Below are positions 8,481 through 15,900 of a stretch of 19,572 nucleotides of DNA, piece by piece. The first letter of the stretch is position 1, and each line of letters begins with the position of its first letter. A program made the translations under genes and the position numbers. Source of the DNA: Planctomycetaceae bacterium (GTDB taxonomy: Bacteria; Planctomycetota; Planctomycetia; Pirellulales; Pirellulaceae); the NCBI GenBank assembly GCA_012965455.1, contig DTSG01000005.1, positions 1 through 19,572 on the forward strand. Reading direction: 5' to 3'. A model generated the notes under the pieces. That model worked only from the letters and a program-made list of their open reading frames with translations. It ran no database searches and was not told the DNA's origin.

Positions 8481-8558
8481 GGATTAGATGGATTGCGCGC
8501 ATCGAGACGGGGTGAACTGTTACGTTTGCGAGTGAACATTCGCGGCTACCAATTCGTG

Positions 8559-9710
8559 TTAAGCCGCTTGGCTTTGCGTCATCGAATAGAAACTGGTCAC
8601 GCCAGCGACGACTGCCTGGATCTCGGCTTCTTCAAGTTCGGGGAAAATCGGCAAGCTCAGAACTTCATCAGCTGCGCGATTTGTTTCCGTTAAATCCATA
8701 GCGATATTTGGGCGGCTTTGATAGCACTCTTGAGCATGCACGGGAATTGGATAATAGATTTCCGCACCGATGTTGCGTTCCGCTAGGAATTCTTTCAAGC
8801 TGTCGCGCTGATCATTTTTCACCCGCACTGTATATTGATTCCAGACGTGTCCGGTTCCATAGATCGCCTGCGGCAAGACAATATCGGCTTCAAGTCCAGC
8901 ATCATCAAACAAGGCCTCGTACAGTTGGGCATTTTGCTGGCGAGCTTTGTTCGCGGACTCAAGGTGTTTCATTTTCACATTTAGGGTCGCAGCTTGAATT
9001 GTATCGAGGCGGCTATTGATACCGATCACTTGATGGTGATAACGCGGACGCATTCCGTGTCCCGCAAACAATCTGAGCCGGTCTTCAAAATCAGCATCAT
9101 TGGTTATTAGCATTCCACCGTCACCGAACCCGCCCAAGTTTTTCGTTGGATAAAAACTGATGCAGCCGACCTGTCCCCATGAACCAGCTGGGCGGCCTTC
9201 GATGTTAGCACCAATGGCTTGAGCAGCATCTTCGATCACTGCCAGTCCAGTGCGATTACAGATCTCCATGATTCGCGGCATATCCGCACATTGCCCGAAA
9301 AGATGAACTGGAATAACGGCTTTTGTATTGGGTGTGATCGCCGCTTCAAGTGCCGCCGGATCGATGTTGAAAGTGACGGGGTCAATGTCAACAAAAACGG
9401 GTGTGGCTCCGAGTCGACTCACTGGGCTAGCGGTTGCAAAAAACGTGAAGCTCGGGCAAATCACTTCGTCGCCAGGTTTGATGTCCAGTGCCATTAAGGA
9501 TAATAACAAAGCATCACTACCAGAGGCACAACCGACGCCGTGTTTTGTACCGGACCGTCGAGCGCATTCGGCTTCAAGTTTTTGCACATCCGGGCCAAAC
9601 AAAAATCTGCCGGAATCTACTACGATCGTGATCGCTGCTAGGATTTCATCGCGTAAAGGTGCGTTCCCTCGAGGCACATCGAGCAAGGGAACAGTTGGAA
9701 TATCAGTCAT
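8559..9710 (-). CDS. DegT/DnrJ/EryC1/StrS sugar aminotransferase (WbpE-like)
   Basis: This 383-residue PLP aminotransferase has the whole family pattern: VPLLDVPRGNAPL at the N-terminus, GRFLFGPDV, CASGSDALLL, GDEVICPSFTFFATA, PVFVDIDP, PVHLFGQCADM, IEDAAQAIGA with D161, SFYPTKNLGGFGDGG with the PLP lysine K190, GINSRLDTIQAA, and the IYYPIPVH block near the C-terminus. These enzymes aminate keto sugars on nucleotides, using glutamate. The RYHH and NSRLDT motifs and the overall shape resemble WbpE-type 3-keto enzymes, but DegT subfamilies cannot be separated safely by eye. It differs clearly from the WecE-like gene at 3327, so the locus can probably make two different amino sugars or a diamino sugar. 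It starts the minus-strand glycan set; an ATG at 9710 fits the family start. Confidence 0.9.
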   Translation of the reverse strand: MTDIPTVPLLDVPRGNAPLRDEILAAITIVVDSGRFLFGPDVQKLEAECARRSGTKHGVGCASGSDALLLSLMALDIKPGDEVICPSFTFFATASPVSRLGATPVFVDIDPVTFNIDPAALEAAITPNTKAVIPVHLFGQCADMPRIMEICNRTGLAVIEDAAQAIGANIEGRPAGSWGQVGCISFYPTKNLGGFGDGGMLITNDADFEDRLRLFAGHGMRPRYHHQVIGINSRLDTIQAATLNVKMKHLESANKARQQNAQLYEALFDDAGLEADIVLPQAIYGTGHVWNQYTVRVKNDQRDSLKEFLAERNIGAEIYYPIPVHAQECYQSRPNIAMDLTETNRAADEVLSLPIFPELEEAEIQAVVAGVTSFYSMTQSQAA

Positions 9711-9870
9711 CTTTTGGTGTCGCTTAATTGGCTATTCTTTGATTGTCCACAAAACACGCAAAGCAGAATTGCGGTTATTTACGACGAAGAATAACTTTTT
9801 TACGAACGCTGCTGCAATATCAATTATCGAACCGCGAATTTGTACGACTTAACGCGAATACCAAAACTCG

Positions 9871-10878
9871 TCAGGACAAACGATAGATGCGATCGGCGTT
9901 GTCGTGCAAGAGTTTGCGTTGGTCAGTGATTGACCGGTTCGCGATGACCGTCTTGAGTGCATTAACCCATTCTCGATAGCTATCGCCGAGGAGGCAGACG
10001 GGCCAATCGCCCCCAAATACAACTCGGTCTGGCCCAAAGACATCCAAGCAATGGTTAATCAGGGGTGCTAGCATAGATGCATCCCAGCCATCTTTTGGTA
10101 CACGTGCAATAATACCGGAGATTTTACAGATAACGTTTTCGCGTTCTGCCAGTAAACCTATATCGCGCTTCCATTGATCAACCGTGTGCCAAGGTTCCTC
10201 GGTTGAGTTCTTTAAGAACGCCTTGGGATCACCGTTGCCACAGTGGTCCACAATGAACAGAGTATCGGGAACTTGGTCAGCCAGGTCAGCGCCATCCAGT
10301 AATTCTGTTGGCCGCATGCATAAGTCAAAGCTCATGTTTTGCTCGCCCAGCAACTGCATTGATTTGACAAACGTTTTGCCAAGGCATAATCCTTGCGGTG
10401 CCGCATCATTGTGTAATACTTGCCGGACACCTTTGATGTAGGGATTGTCTTTGTATTTGCGGACATGAGGGGCGAAGCTGTCTTCGGCGGGGCGGCCAGA
10501 AATAACCGCTGCCGCTGTTGGGTGACGAGCACTCTTGGACAACGCAATCACGTGTTCCGCCTCGAGAGCATGATCACTCGGAGCACAGTCAACTTCCATA
10601 TATACAGTTTTGACAACATTTAATCCGCGAGTCGCCGCCTTGAATTCCTTCGTTGCATAGGATTGGTTAAGGACCTCAGGGGCAGTGCCAACCCACGGTG
10701 GAGTAATCACTTTCAAGTCCCACAAGTGCTGGTGCGTGTCGATGATGGGCAGCTTATTTTCTCGACTTAGAAGTACCCCTGCTTGAGCATCAGATGTCGC
10801 TGCAGCCGTTGCGGTTAAGGTTGTCAGGGCAGCGGTGGATTGTAGAAACCTACGTCGTGTTGTTTTGGGGTCTGTCAT
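9871..10878 (-). CDS. TAT-exported amidohydrolase family 2 (COG3618-like)
   Basis: With the ATG at 10878 the protein has 335 residues and begins with a twin-arginine signal (TTRRRFLQS at 6-14, then an Ala/Thr-rich stretch ending near AQA). This choice puts the signal at the N-terminus; an upstream ATG at 10911 would add 11 residues before it. The mature part is a metal-dependent TIM-barrel hydrolase: DTHQHLW with H49 and H51, DHCG with H212, and GGDWPV with D291. The group includes lactonases acting on sugar acids such as L-fuconolactone and dicarboxylate lactones. Export after folding suggests metal loading in the cytoplasm. A role in sugar-acid or polysaccharide breakdown is plausible for a planctomycete, but the substrate is unknown. 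It is 160 bp from the next gene downstream, so is probably transcribed alone. Confidence 0.87.
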   Translation of the reverse strand: MTDPKTTRRRFLQSTAALTTLTATAAATSDAQAGVLLSRENKLPIIDTHQHLWDLKVITPPWVGTAPEVLNQSYATKEFKAATRGLNVVKTVYMEVDCAPSDHALEAEHVIALSKSARHPTAAAVISGRPAEDSFAPHVRKYKDNPYIKGVRQVLHNDAAPQGLCLGKTFVKSMQLLGEQNMSFDLCMRPTELLDGADLADQVPDTLFIVDHCGNGDPKAFLKNSTEEPWHTVDQWKRDIGLLAERENVICKISGIIARVPKDGWDASMLAPLINHCLDVFGPDRVVFGGDWPVCLLGDSYREWVNALKTVIANRSITDQRKLLHDNADRIYRLS

Positions 10879-11040
10879 GTTGTCAATTCTTGAATTCGAA
10901 TGAAAAGGCATCGCTTATATTATTATTTTATTTCGTCTTTTGTTATCGTACACGTTTTCTAAGATGATACCAAACGATACCTTTCAAGAAAATTAAACTG
11001 ATGATGGCTAACAGAGGCTGTTTGCTACGATACATATAGT

Positions 11041-12780
11041 ATGAATTCTATGGGACCACAAAAAACAGAGTCCGCGCTTTATGTGTATCTGGGCACAGGA
11101 TGTGCGCTGTTGTCCGTTATAGCTATTTTGTGTTTGCGAACATTGACGACGTCACCTCAGACCATATTCCTAGTGGCTGCCAGTATCGTTTCGTTGTTAC
11201 CCTTGTTGCGTAACCCTCAAGCTGGGACCGCGGAATTTCTTTATCAACAAGGATTTCAAAAGACGTGGATTCCGCTGTGGATTAGCTGGGGACTTGTGGC
11301 TGCAGTTTCTTACCTCGGTGAAGCCAAGCACATCTCGGGCGGAATCGATTGGTTTTACTATTTGTGCTATAGCCGCGATGGGATCAATTTCTATGGCACC
11401 GCCGACAATATGTACAGTTATTTTCCAGGCATCTATCAGTTCTGGAAAACAGCCATGCGCTTGGTTGGGACAGATGTTGCATCGTTGCAGAATGTCATCG
11501 TCGTCGCCTTAGGGCTCAACGCAGCGTTGGTTGGTGTCGTGGTATTTCAACATACTCGCTGCAAGCTCATATCCAGTGGTGCGGCGTTGTGGGCTTTAGT
11601 CGTATTAATTCGGTTTGATGGATTGCGCGGTGAGTCGGAAATTATTGCAAGTTTGTTTTTTCTCAGTACGATGATCGCTTGGAAAGGGACACCGCTAGAT
11701 CATTGGAACAAATGGAAATTGCTACTTGTGTTTGCGCTGGGGCTAGGCTTGACGGTCTATATGAAACAACAAGCTGGCCTGCTCGCCGTCGGAGCATTGG
11801 CTCTGGTATGGGAACAACTAAGCCCGCGATCTGGCAGCCGGCACCAGTGGGGGATGCTCGTGTCATTACCGATACTAGCGGCTCTTTTATTGGTTGGATT
11901 TATACTCATAGAAGGCCGAGGTCTGGAGCCATTATCGTTGGGTCTTTCCACAGCGGCGGCATATCCCAGTCGCGATTCATGGTTACATAATTTGTATGTC
12001 CAATTTCGTCACGATGAGTCTTTTTGGATCGTAGTGATGGTGACAACGGCGATGTTTATCCGCCAACAAAAAAAATCTGCAGTGGGTTCAGCCCCAACCA
12101 ATACTTCGACCGCAAGTCTTGTAGGGTTCTTGCTCCTAAGTGGTTTTGTCACACTCGTTCAATTCAAAATTCGACCCTACCATCATTATCTATTGTTAAC
12201 GATTCCAGCGTTTACGATCAGCGCAGCAATTATTTGGCATCAGCATCGCTATCTGATTGAGCGCGGGATCAAGCAGCGGATTTTGATGGTATTTCTGGCA
12301 GCATTACCATTTTGTTGGGCTGAAGATTATCAGTGGGCCTACCATCCAGCACAAATACCCACGGAAGCCCAAGTTGCTGGATTGGCAAACTGGCATCAGC
12401 AAGTGAGCACTGAGAAAGTCATCACAGAGCTTAAACGTAATATTCCAAGCGGCACGCCATTAATGATTTTGCCGAGTCGCCACAACAGCATTCATTACCT
12501 TGCGGATACTCGTTCGAGTTCACCACATGGATATAGTTTCAATGAAGCTGGCTATTATGGGAATGAAGCGTGGTTGCCTATGTTGGAAACGACTGCATCA
12601 GAATATGTGCTGTTACTGGGAGAAAACGTACGTGATGAATTCGACCGCACCATCTGGGATGCTCGAAGAATTGGCCAAGCCCAACGGATTCTCGAGCTGC
12701 GCGGCTATCAGCGAGTTGAGGGTGCTGAAGAAATAGAGTTGTACGTGCGGGCACGAGCAGATGCACAGGGGCAGCAATGA
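11041..12780 (+). CDS. Multi-pass membrane glycosyltransferase-like protein
   Basis: This 579-residue protein has a short polar N-terminus, about nine or ten hydrophobic helices up to about residue 430, and a soluble C-terminal domain of about 145 residues. The first large loop contains GGIDWFYYLCYSRDG and ADNMYSYFPGIYQF, with an acidic residue after the early helices and a tyrosine/proline motif as in GT-C fold (PMT/ArnT-like) enzymes. The C-terminal part (VITELKRNIPSG, ILPSRHNSIHYLADTR, EYVLLLGENV) looks like the extracytoplasmic domain seen after such membrane cores. It probably transfers a lipid-linked sugar, but no family can be named. The start ATG at 11041 has no Shine-Dalgarno; an ATG three codons later is an alternative. 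It stands alone, divergent from the amidohydrolase and convergent with hisS. Confidence 0.72.
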   Translation: MNSMGPQKTESALYVYLGTGCALLSVIAILCLRTLTTSPQTIFLVAASIVSLLPLLRNPQAGTAEFLYQQGFQKTWIPLWISWGLVAAVSYLGEAKHISGGIDWFYYLCYSRDGINFYGTADNMYSYFPGIYQFWKTAMRLVGTDVASLQNVIVVALGLNAALVGVVVFQHTRCKLISSGAALWALVVLIRFDGLRGESEIIASLFFLSTMIAWKGTPLDHWNKWKLLLVFALGLGLTVYMKQQAGLLAVGALALVWEQLSPRSGSRHQWGMLVSLPILAALLLVGFILIEGRGLEPLSLGLSTAAAYPSRDSWLHNLYVQFRHDESFWIVVMVTTAMFIRQQKKSAVGSAPTNTSTASLVGFLLLSGFVTLVQFKIRPYHHYLLLTIPAFTISAAIIWHQHRYLIERGIKQRILMVFLAALPFCWAEDYQWAYHPAQIPTEAQVAGLANWHQQVSTEKVITELKRNIPSGTPLMILPSRHNSIHYLADTRSSSPHGYSFNEAGYYGNEAWLPMLETTASEYVLLLGENVRDEFDRTIWDARRIGQAQRILELRGYQRVEGAEEIELYVRARADAQGQQ

Positions 12781-12785
12781 CGATG

Positions 12786-12806
12786 ACAGACTTACTTCAT
12801 GTCTGT
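12786..12806. terminator. Weak candidate terminator hairpin between convergent genes
   Basis: ACAGAC and GTCTGT form a 6-bp stem with a 9-nt loop in and beside the 11-bp gap between the plus-strand membrane protein and hisS. The stem includes the last codons of hisS. There is no T tract, so it is only a weak candidate. Confidence 0.22.
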
Positions 12807-14150
12807 GGCAACGCTACTTAGTGGGTATTCAACGCTCTCGCCAGTTTGTAGATTCTTAATTTGGCAGACATCGCGTTGGAGTTCGTCACCACCGGCGATC
12901 AATGCATATTGAAAGCCACGCCCGTCGGCATATTTGAGTTGCTTACCCAATTTTTTGGCATCGGGGTATACTTCAACTGCCCAACCCGCTTGTCGCAGGT
13001 CTGCTGCAATTTCAAGATACTTATTTAGTTGATCTTTTTCGAAGTAGACCACCAATATGTCGGCGGGAGTTTTGACTTTATCGATCATTTCCAATTCGTC
13101 CATCGCCGCCAACAGTCGATCGAGACCGAGTGATGCACCGATTCCGGGCAATTGCTGCTTGGTATATAGTTCGGCCAAGTTATCGTAGCGACCGCCACTA
13201 CAGACGCTACCAATGTCCGGCAGGTCATCAAGAAACGTCTCGAATATGACGCCGGTGTAATAGTCCAATCCGCGGGCGATCGAGACGTCGAGTTTGATAC
13301 GTTCTGGCGGGACACCGCCAGCAGCGAGACCGTCAAGAATTTGCTGAAGACGGTCAATTCCAGCAGTGCCAAGTTCGCTTTGCGCGACAAGTGGTTTGAG
13401 ATTCTCGAGTATTTCCTGATTGGAGCCAGCGAGCGTTGTAATCGCCAATACTTGCTCTGCCTGCTCGGCAGTGATGCCTGCCGTTTTCACCATTTCGTTT
13501 GCGGTGCGTTCCGGGCCGATTTTGGTGAGTTTATCGAGAGATCGTAAAATCGCAGTTGCTTGTTCGGCGACTCCGATTTGTTCAAGCAATCCTGTCAGGA
13601 CTTGGCGATTGTTCACATGGACCGTAAATCGATCAAACCCGATTTCTTCAAACAGGTCATTGATTACGAGACCAGTTTCAATGTCGGCGGCAACGGATAG
13701 CGTACCGATGGTGTCAAAATCACACTGCATGAATTCACGGTAGCGTCCCCGCTGTGTATTTTCACCTCGCCAAACCGGCGCGATATGATAGCGTTTGAAT
13801 GGTGTTCCGAGTGTATTGATGTGTTGCGCGACGAATCTCGCGAGTGGTACGGTGAGGTCGAATCGCATACCGACATTGCGGCCCCCGTGATCTTCAAACC
13901 GATATAACTGTCGATCGGTTTCTGCGCCCCCTTTGCCCGTCAATATCTCGAGGTATTCTAGCGTGGGAGTATCAATGGGACTGAATCCATAACTGCGATA
14001 GACTTTACGGGCAATGTCGATCAAACGCTCTCGCGGAATCATCGACTCAGGTAAATAATCGCGGAACCCTTTCAATGTACGCGGTTGAATCAGTTGCCGC
14101 TTGATTTTGGGTTGTTCGTCCGCGGAGCTGTTTGAATTATCGGAAGTCAT
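12792..14150 (-). CDS. hisS: Histidyl-tRNA synthetase
   Basis: This 452-residue class II synthetase charges tRNA-His in the cytoplasm. Motif 1 lies near residues 24-36 (RTLKGFRDYLPES). Motif 2 is in YHIAPVWRGENTQRGRYREF (121-140), with QCDFD following. The histidine-specific motifs are RGLDYYTG (293-300) and SGGRYDNL (318-325), and motif 3 is GASLGLDRLL (338-347). A C-terminal anticodon-binding domain follows from about 355 (DILVVYF, KLGKQLKYADGRG). The catalytic core, with KRYHIAPVWR, REFMQCDFD and the NNRQVL/LDKL/NEMV insertion region, looks closer to the eukaryotic/archaeal-like HisRS type than to the E. coli type. An extra 20 or so polar residues precede motif 1. It follows the YkgJ-type gene by 47 nt on the same strand. 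Confidence 0.95.
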   Translation of the reverse strand: MTSDNSNSSADEQPKIKRQLIQPRTLKGFRDYLPESMIPRERLIDIARKVYRSYGFSPIDTPTLEYLEILTGKGGAETDRQLYRFEDHGGRNVGMRFDLTVPLARFVAQHINTLGTPFKRYHIAPVWRGENTQRGRYREFMQCDFDTIGTLSVAADIETGLVINDLFEEIGFDRFTVHVNNRQVLTGLLEQIGVAEQATAILRSLDKLTKIGPERTANEMVKTAGITAEQAEQVLAITTLAGSNQEILENLKPLVAQSELGTAGIDRLQQILDGLAAGGVPPERIKLDVSIARGLDYYTGVIFETFLDDLPDIGSVCSGGRYDNLAELYTKQQLPGIGASLGLDRLLAAMDELEMIDKVKTPADILVVYFEKDQLNKYLEIAADLRQAGWAVEVYPDAKKLGKQLKYADGRGFQYALIAGGDELQRDVCQIKNLQTGESVEYPLSSVATDMK

Positions 14151-14197
14151 GTTGTTATTCGGTTAGCCGTAATCGTAAAGTGAAAATAGTATCGAGT

Positions 14198-14635
14198 TCA
14201 GGACAGAACAGGCAATAGATTTGGTTTGGAACTACGGATACTGCCATTGGTTTTTAATTGCAGCACGGCTTCAGCATATTGCCGAATTTGTTCGGGGGCT
14301 TCAAAATAAAGATCGTAGGTCCAGTCGTCTTCAAATTCACAGTTGTCCGTTGTGTAATCTCGACAGATTTGTGGTCGCGTGTCGTAAATGCCGCAGCGGT
14401 TATCAGTTTGTAGATGCCGGCAGGTGGTGTGGATCATGATGTACCATTGGTCATCATCGGTAAATACGGTGGCGCGGTCGTGGACTAGGTACCAACGGAT
14501 AAACTCGTAATCTTCGAGATCGACAGGTGTTTCAATCGGCAACGCAAAGTACTTGCAGCATTTAGCCGTGCAGTGATCACAGAGGACTTCGTCGGGTCCG
14601 AGCGAATCACGGTCTTTCTTTGTGTTGGCAATCAT
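14198..14635 (-). CDS. YkgJ-family cysteine-cluster protein
   Basis: This 145-residue protein has the zinc/iron-chelating cysteine cluster of the YkgJ/CxxCxxCC family: C19-x2-C22-x3-C26-C27 at the N-terminus, then C72, C81, C91 and C99 in the blocks TTCRHLQTDNRCGIY and RPQICRDYTTDNC. The C-terminal part is rich in acidic and aromatic residues. Family members are thought to bind a metal or Fe-S-like centre, and their role is poorly understood. It lies between P-II and hisS on the same strand with gaps of about 50 nt on each side, so it is probably part of the ferredoxin-P-II-YkgJ-hisS transcript. The neighbouring ferredoxin makes a role in metal or Fe-S handling attractive but unproven. ATG 14635 places the first cysteines at the expected distance from the start. 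Confidence 0.88.
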   Translation of the reverse strand: MIANTKKDRDSLGPDEVLCDHCTAKCCKYFALPIETPVDLEDYEFIRWYLVHDRATVFTDDDQWYIMIHTTCRHLQTDNRCGIYDTRPQICRDYTTDNCEFEDDWTYDLYFEAPEQIRQYAEAVLQLKTNGSIRSSKPNLLPVLS

Positions 14636-14687
14636 AGGATCGGTACGTTAGAAGTGAGTTGCTTTAAATTGAATAGGATGTGAAATT

Positions 14688-14993
14688 TTATTCTTGTGGC
14701 GGGGAACCCTGCATGATGAATATTTTACCATCACCCATGCGTCCTGTTCGAGCGATCGAGGAAATGGTTTGCACAACTTCATCTACTCGAGTGTCATCTA
14801 CCCATAATGAAATTTCGACTTTCGGCAAAAATGCGGTAGCGTATTCGCTGTCACTGTATTGATCGAGTGTTTCTTTTTGACGACCGTAGCCTTTAACTTC
14901 ACGTACTGAAAGCGCTTCTAAAGGAGCGCGTTTTAATCCATCCACAATTTTTTCGGCGAGGAACGGGCGGACGATGGCTACCAGTTGTTTCAT
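14688..14993 (-). CDS. P-II family signalling protein with shortened C-terminus
   Basis: From the ATG at 14993 the protein is 101 residues and aligns without gaps to E. coli GlnB numbering. MKQLVAIVRP opens the first strand, R38 is in GYGRQK, a full-length T-loop follows with Y51 conserved (SDSEYATAFLPK, K58), and the B-loop TGRMGDGKIF has K90. The protein stops at residue 101, so the C-loop bearing the canonical ATP-binding arginines 101 and 103 is missing. P-II trimers sense ATP/ADP and 2-oxoglutarate and bind target enzymes, transporters or regulators. It follows the ferredoxin gene by 61 nt and is probably co-transcribed. The frame continues upstream to 15077, but that region overlaps the ferredoxin end and is not P-II-like. 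Confidence 0.85.
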   Translation of the reverse strand: MKQLVAIVRPFLAEKIVDGLKRAPLEALSVREVKGYGRQKETLDQYSDSEYATAFLPKVEISLWVDDTRVDEVVQTISSIARTGRMGDGKIFIMQGSPPQE

Positions 14994-15054
14994 GGGCTTT
15001 TCGCTAAGACTTAACCGTAAGACAGCAAGTAAAACAGCGGCAGCTTGAAAAGCT

Positions 15055-15447
15055 CTAGCTAAAGAAGTTGTCGCCAAACAAATTTATTTCAGGGCCGGTT
15101 TCTACAGTGACATTACCTGTAACTTTGCACTGGCATGCCAATCGAGTTTGTTCTGGGTTCTCTAAATACGCTAAGGCAGGAATTGGATCAGGAAAAGGAA
15201 ATTTAAAACACTTCTTTTCCCACAGTGTTTGCCCATTGGTGTTGGCTATATGACCCTCGGTTACAAATACGCGACAAGTGCCACATTGCCCAAGTCCATG
15301 ACAGTTAATGAATTTATTGATACCAGCACCGATTCCATTGATACCTTGGTTTGTATTGATCTTTAGCTGCTTAGCGGCTTCGCGAATGGAAGTTCCGGCG
15401 GCGACTTCAATTTCTTGGTTTTCGTTTTTAAATGTTACTTTAGGCAT
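15055..15447 (-). CDS. 2Fe-2S ferredoxin
   Basis: This 130-residue protein has a beta-grasp ferredoxin fold. The iron ligands are C49, C55 and C58 in CHGLGQCGTC (C-x5-C-x2-C) and C105 or C107 in RLACQC. The N-terminal strand pair (VTFKNENQEIEV) and the SIREAAKQLKI helix match the fold. The C-x5-C-x2-C spacing is the adrenodoxin-like or FdxB-like pattern rather than the plant C-x4-C-x2-C. A longer than usual segment of 46 residues, including another cysteine at position 80, separates C58 from C105. It carries electrons in the cytoplasm; the partner is unknown. It heads a unit with the P-II protein, and a plausible promoter lies upstream. Confidence 0.9.
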   Translation of the reverse strand: MPKVTFKNENQEIEVAAGTSIREAAKQLKINTNQGINGIGAGINKFINCHGLGQCGTCRVFVTEGHIANTNGQTLWEKKCFKFPFPDPIPALAYLENPEQTRLACQCKVTGNVTVETGPEINLFGDNFFS

Positions 15448-15499
15448 TCTCGTAAATTCCCGGATAGCTGTCGTTTCGGATTCTCAGAAGTGGGGCTTT

Positions 15500-15529
15500 A
15501 TCTTAGTTCATTATGTATTATTATGGCAA
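15500..15529 (-). promoter_or_regulatory. Candidate promoter for the ferredoxin/P-II unit
   Basis: On the minus strand TTGCCA (15529-15524, 5 of 6 consensus) is followed after 18 nt by TAAGAT (15505-15500, 4 of 6). The implied start is near 15493, about 45 nt before the ferredoxin ATG at 15447. It lies in the divergent gap before the 86-aa protein gene. Confidence 0.38.
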
Positions 15530-15626
15530 CTGCGTTGGATTCTGAAAGAGGATAGAGACGAGAAAGATAGGAATAGTCTAGCTGTTCATGAGTTCTGTTA
15601 AAAGGTTCGGGGAGAATACTAAGAAA

Positions 15627-15887
15627 ATGGCTGAGCGCTCCAATTATCAAAACAAAGTAATTCGCAATTATTATGACAATCGCGAATCGATTTCACTGCA
15701 GCGGTGCCAAGAGCTTGTGACGGAGTTGTACTTAGCCGCAGGCAAGAAACGCGAGCGACATTGGAAGAGTTTAGCAACCCATCTTGGCAATCTCGGAGTT
15801 CCTGAAGCGACGATTCAGCATTTACGGAATCAAAACAATCCGGAAACCGTGGCTCACTTTATTGCTAACCTCGCAAAAAAGCGATGA
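15627..15887 (+). CDS. Small conserved protein of unknown function
   Basis: From the ATG at 15627 the protein has 86 residues and is highly charged, with no signal peptide or membrane helix. Visible segments are MAERSNYQNKVIRNYYDNRE, then LQRCQELVTELYLAAGKKRERHWKSL and a C-terminal helix LGNLGVPEATIQHLR, ending in a lysine-rich tail. It is predicted to be almost all helix. I recall similar short proteins in planctomycete genomes but know no function, and I name no family. GGAG at 15611-15614 lies 12 nt upstream, which is long but usable; an in-frame ATG at 15588 has no better site. The alcohol dehydrogenase starts 13 nt after its stop, so the two are likely co-transcribed. Confidence 0.75.
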   Translation: MAERSNYQNKVIRNYYDNRESISLQRCQELVTELYLAAGKKRERHWKSLATHLGNLGVPEATIQHLRNQNNPETVAHFIANLAKKR

Positions 15888-15900
15888 AATAATCGATACC

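Noticed and set aside
9774..9801. GTTATT/AATAAC stem followed by six T residues on the plus strand, terminator-like
   Set aside because: The stem is only 6 A/T-rich pairs with a 10-nt loop, and no plus-strand gene leads into it; both flanking genes are on the minus strand.
9328..9852. 174-codon plus-strand open frame
   Set aside because: It lies mostly antisense to the DegT aminotransferase, whose PLP motifs are intact; the antisense product has no recognisable domain.
14994..15077. 28-residue N-terminal extension of the P-II protein
   Set aside because: It overlaps the ferredoxin gene's end and lacks P-II similarity; ATG 14993 starts exactly at the conserved first strand.
15784..15900. 39-residue N-terminal extension of the alcohol dehydrogenase
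   Set aside because: It lies over the 86-aa protein gene in another frame and is not part of the Fe-ADH family fold.
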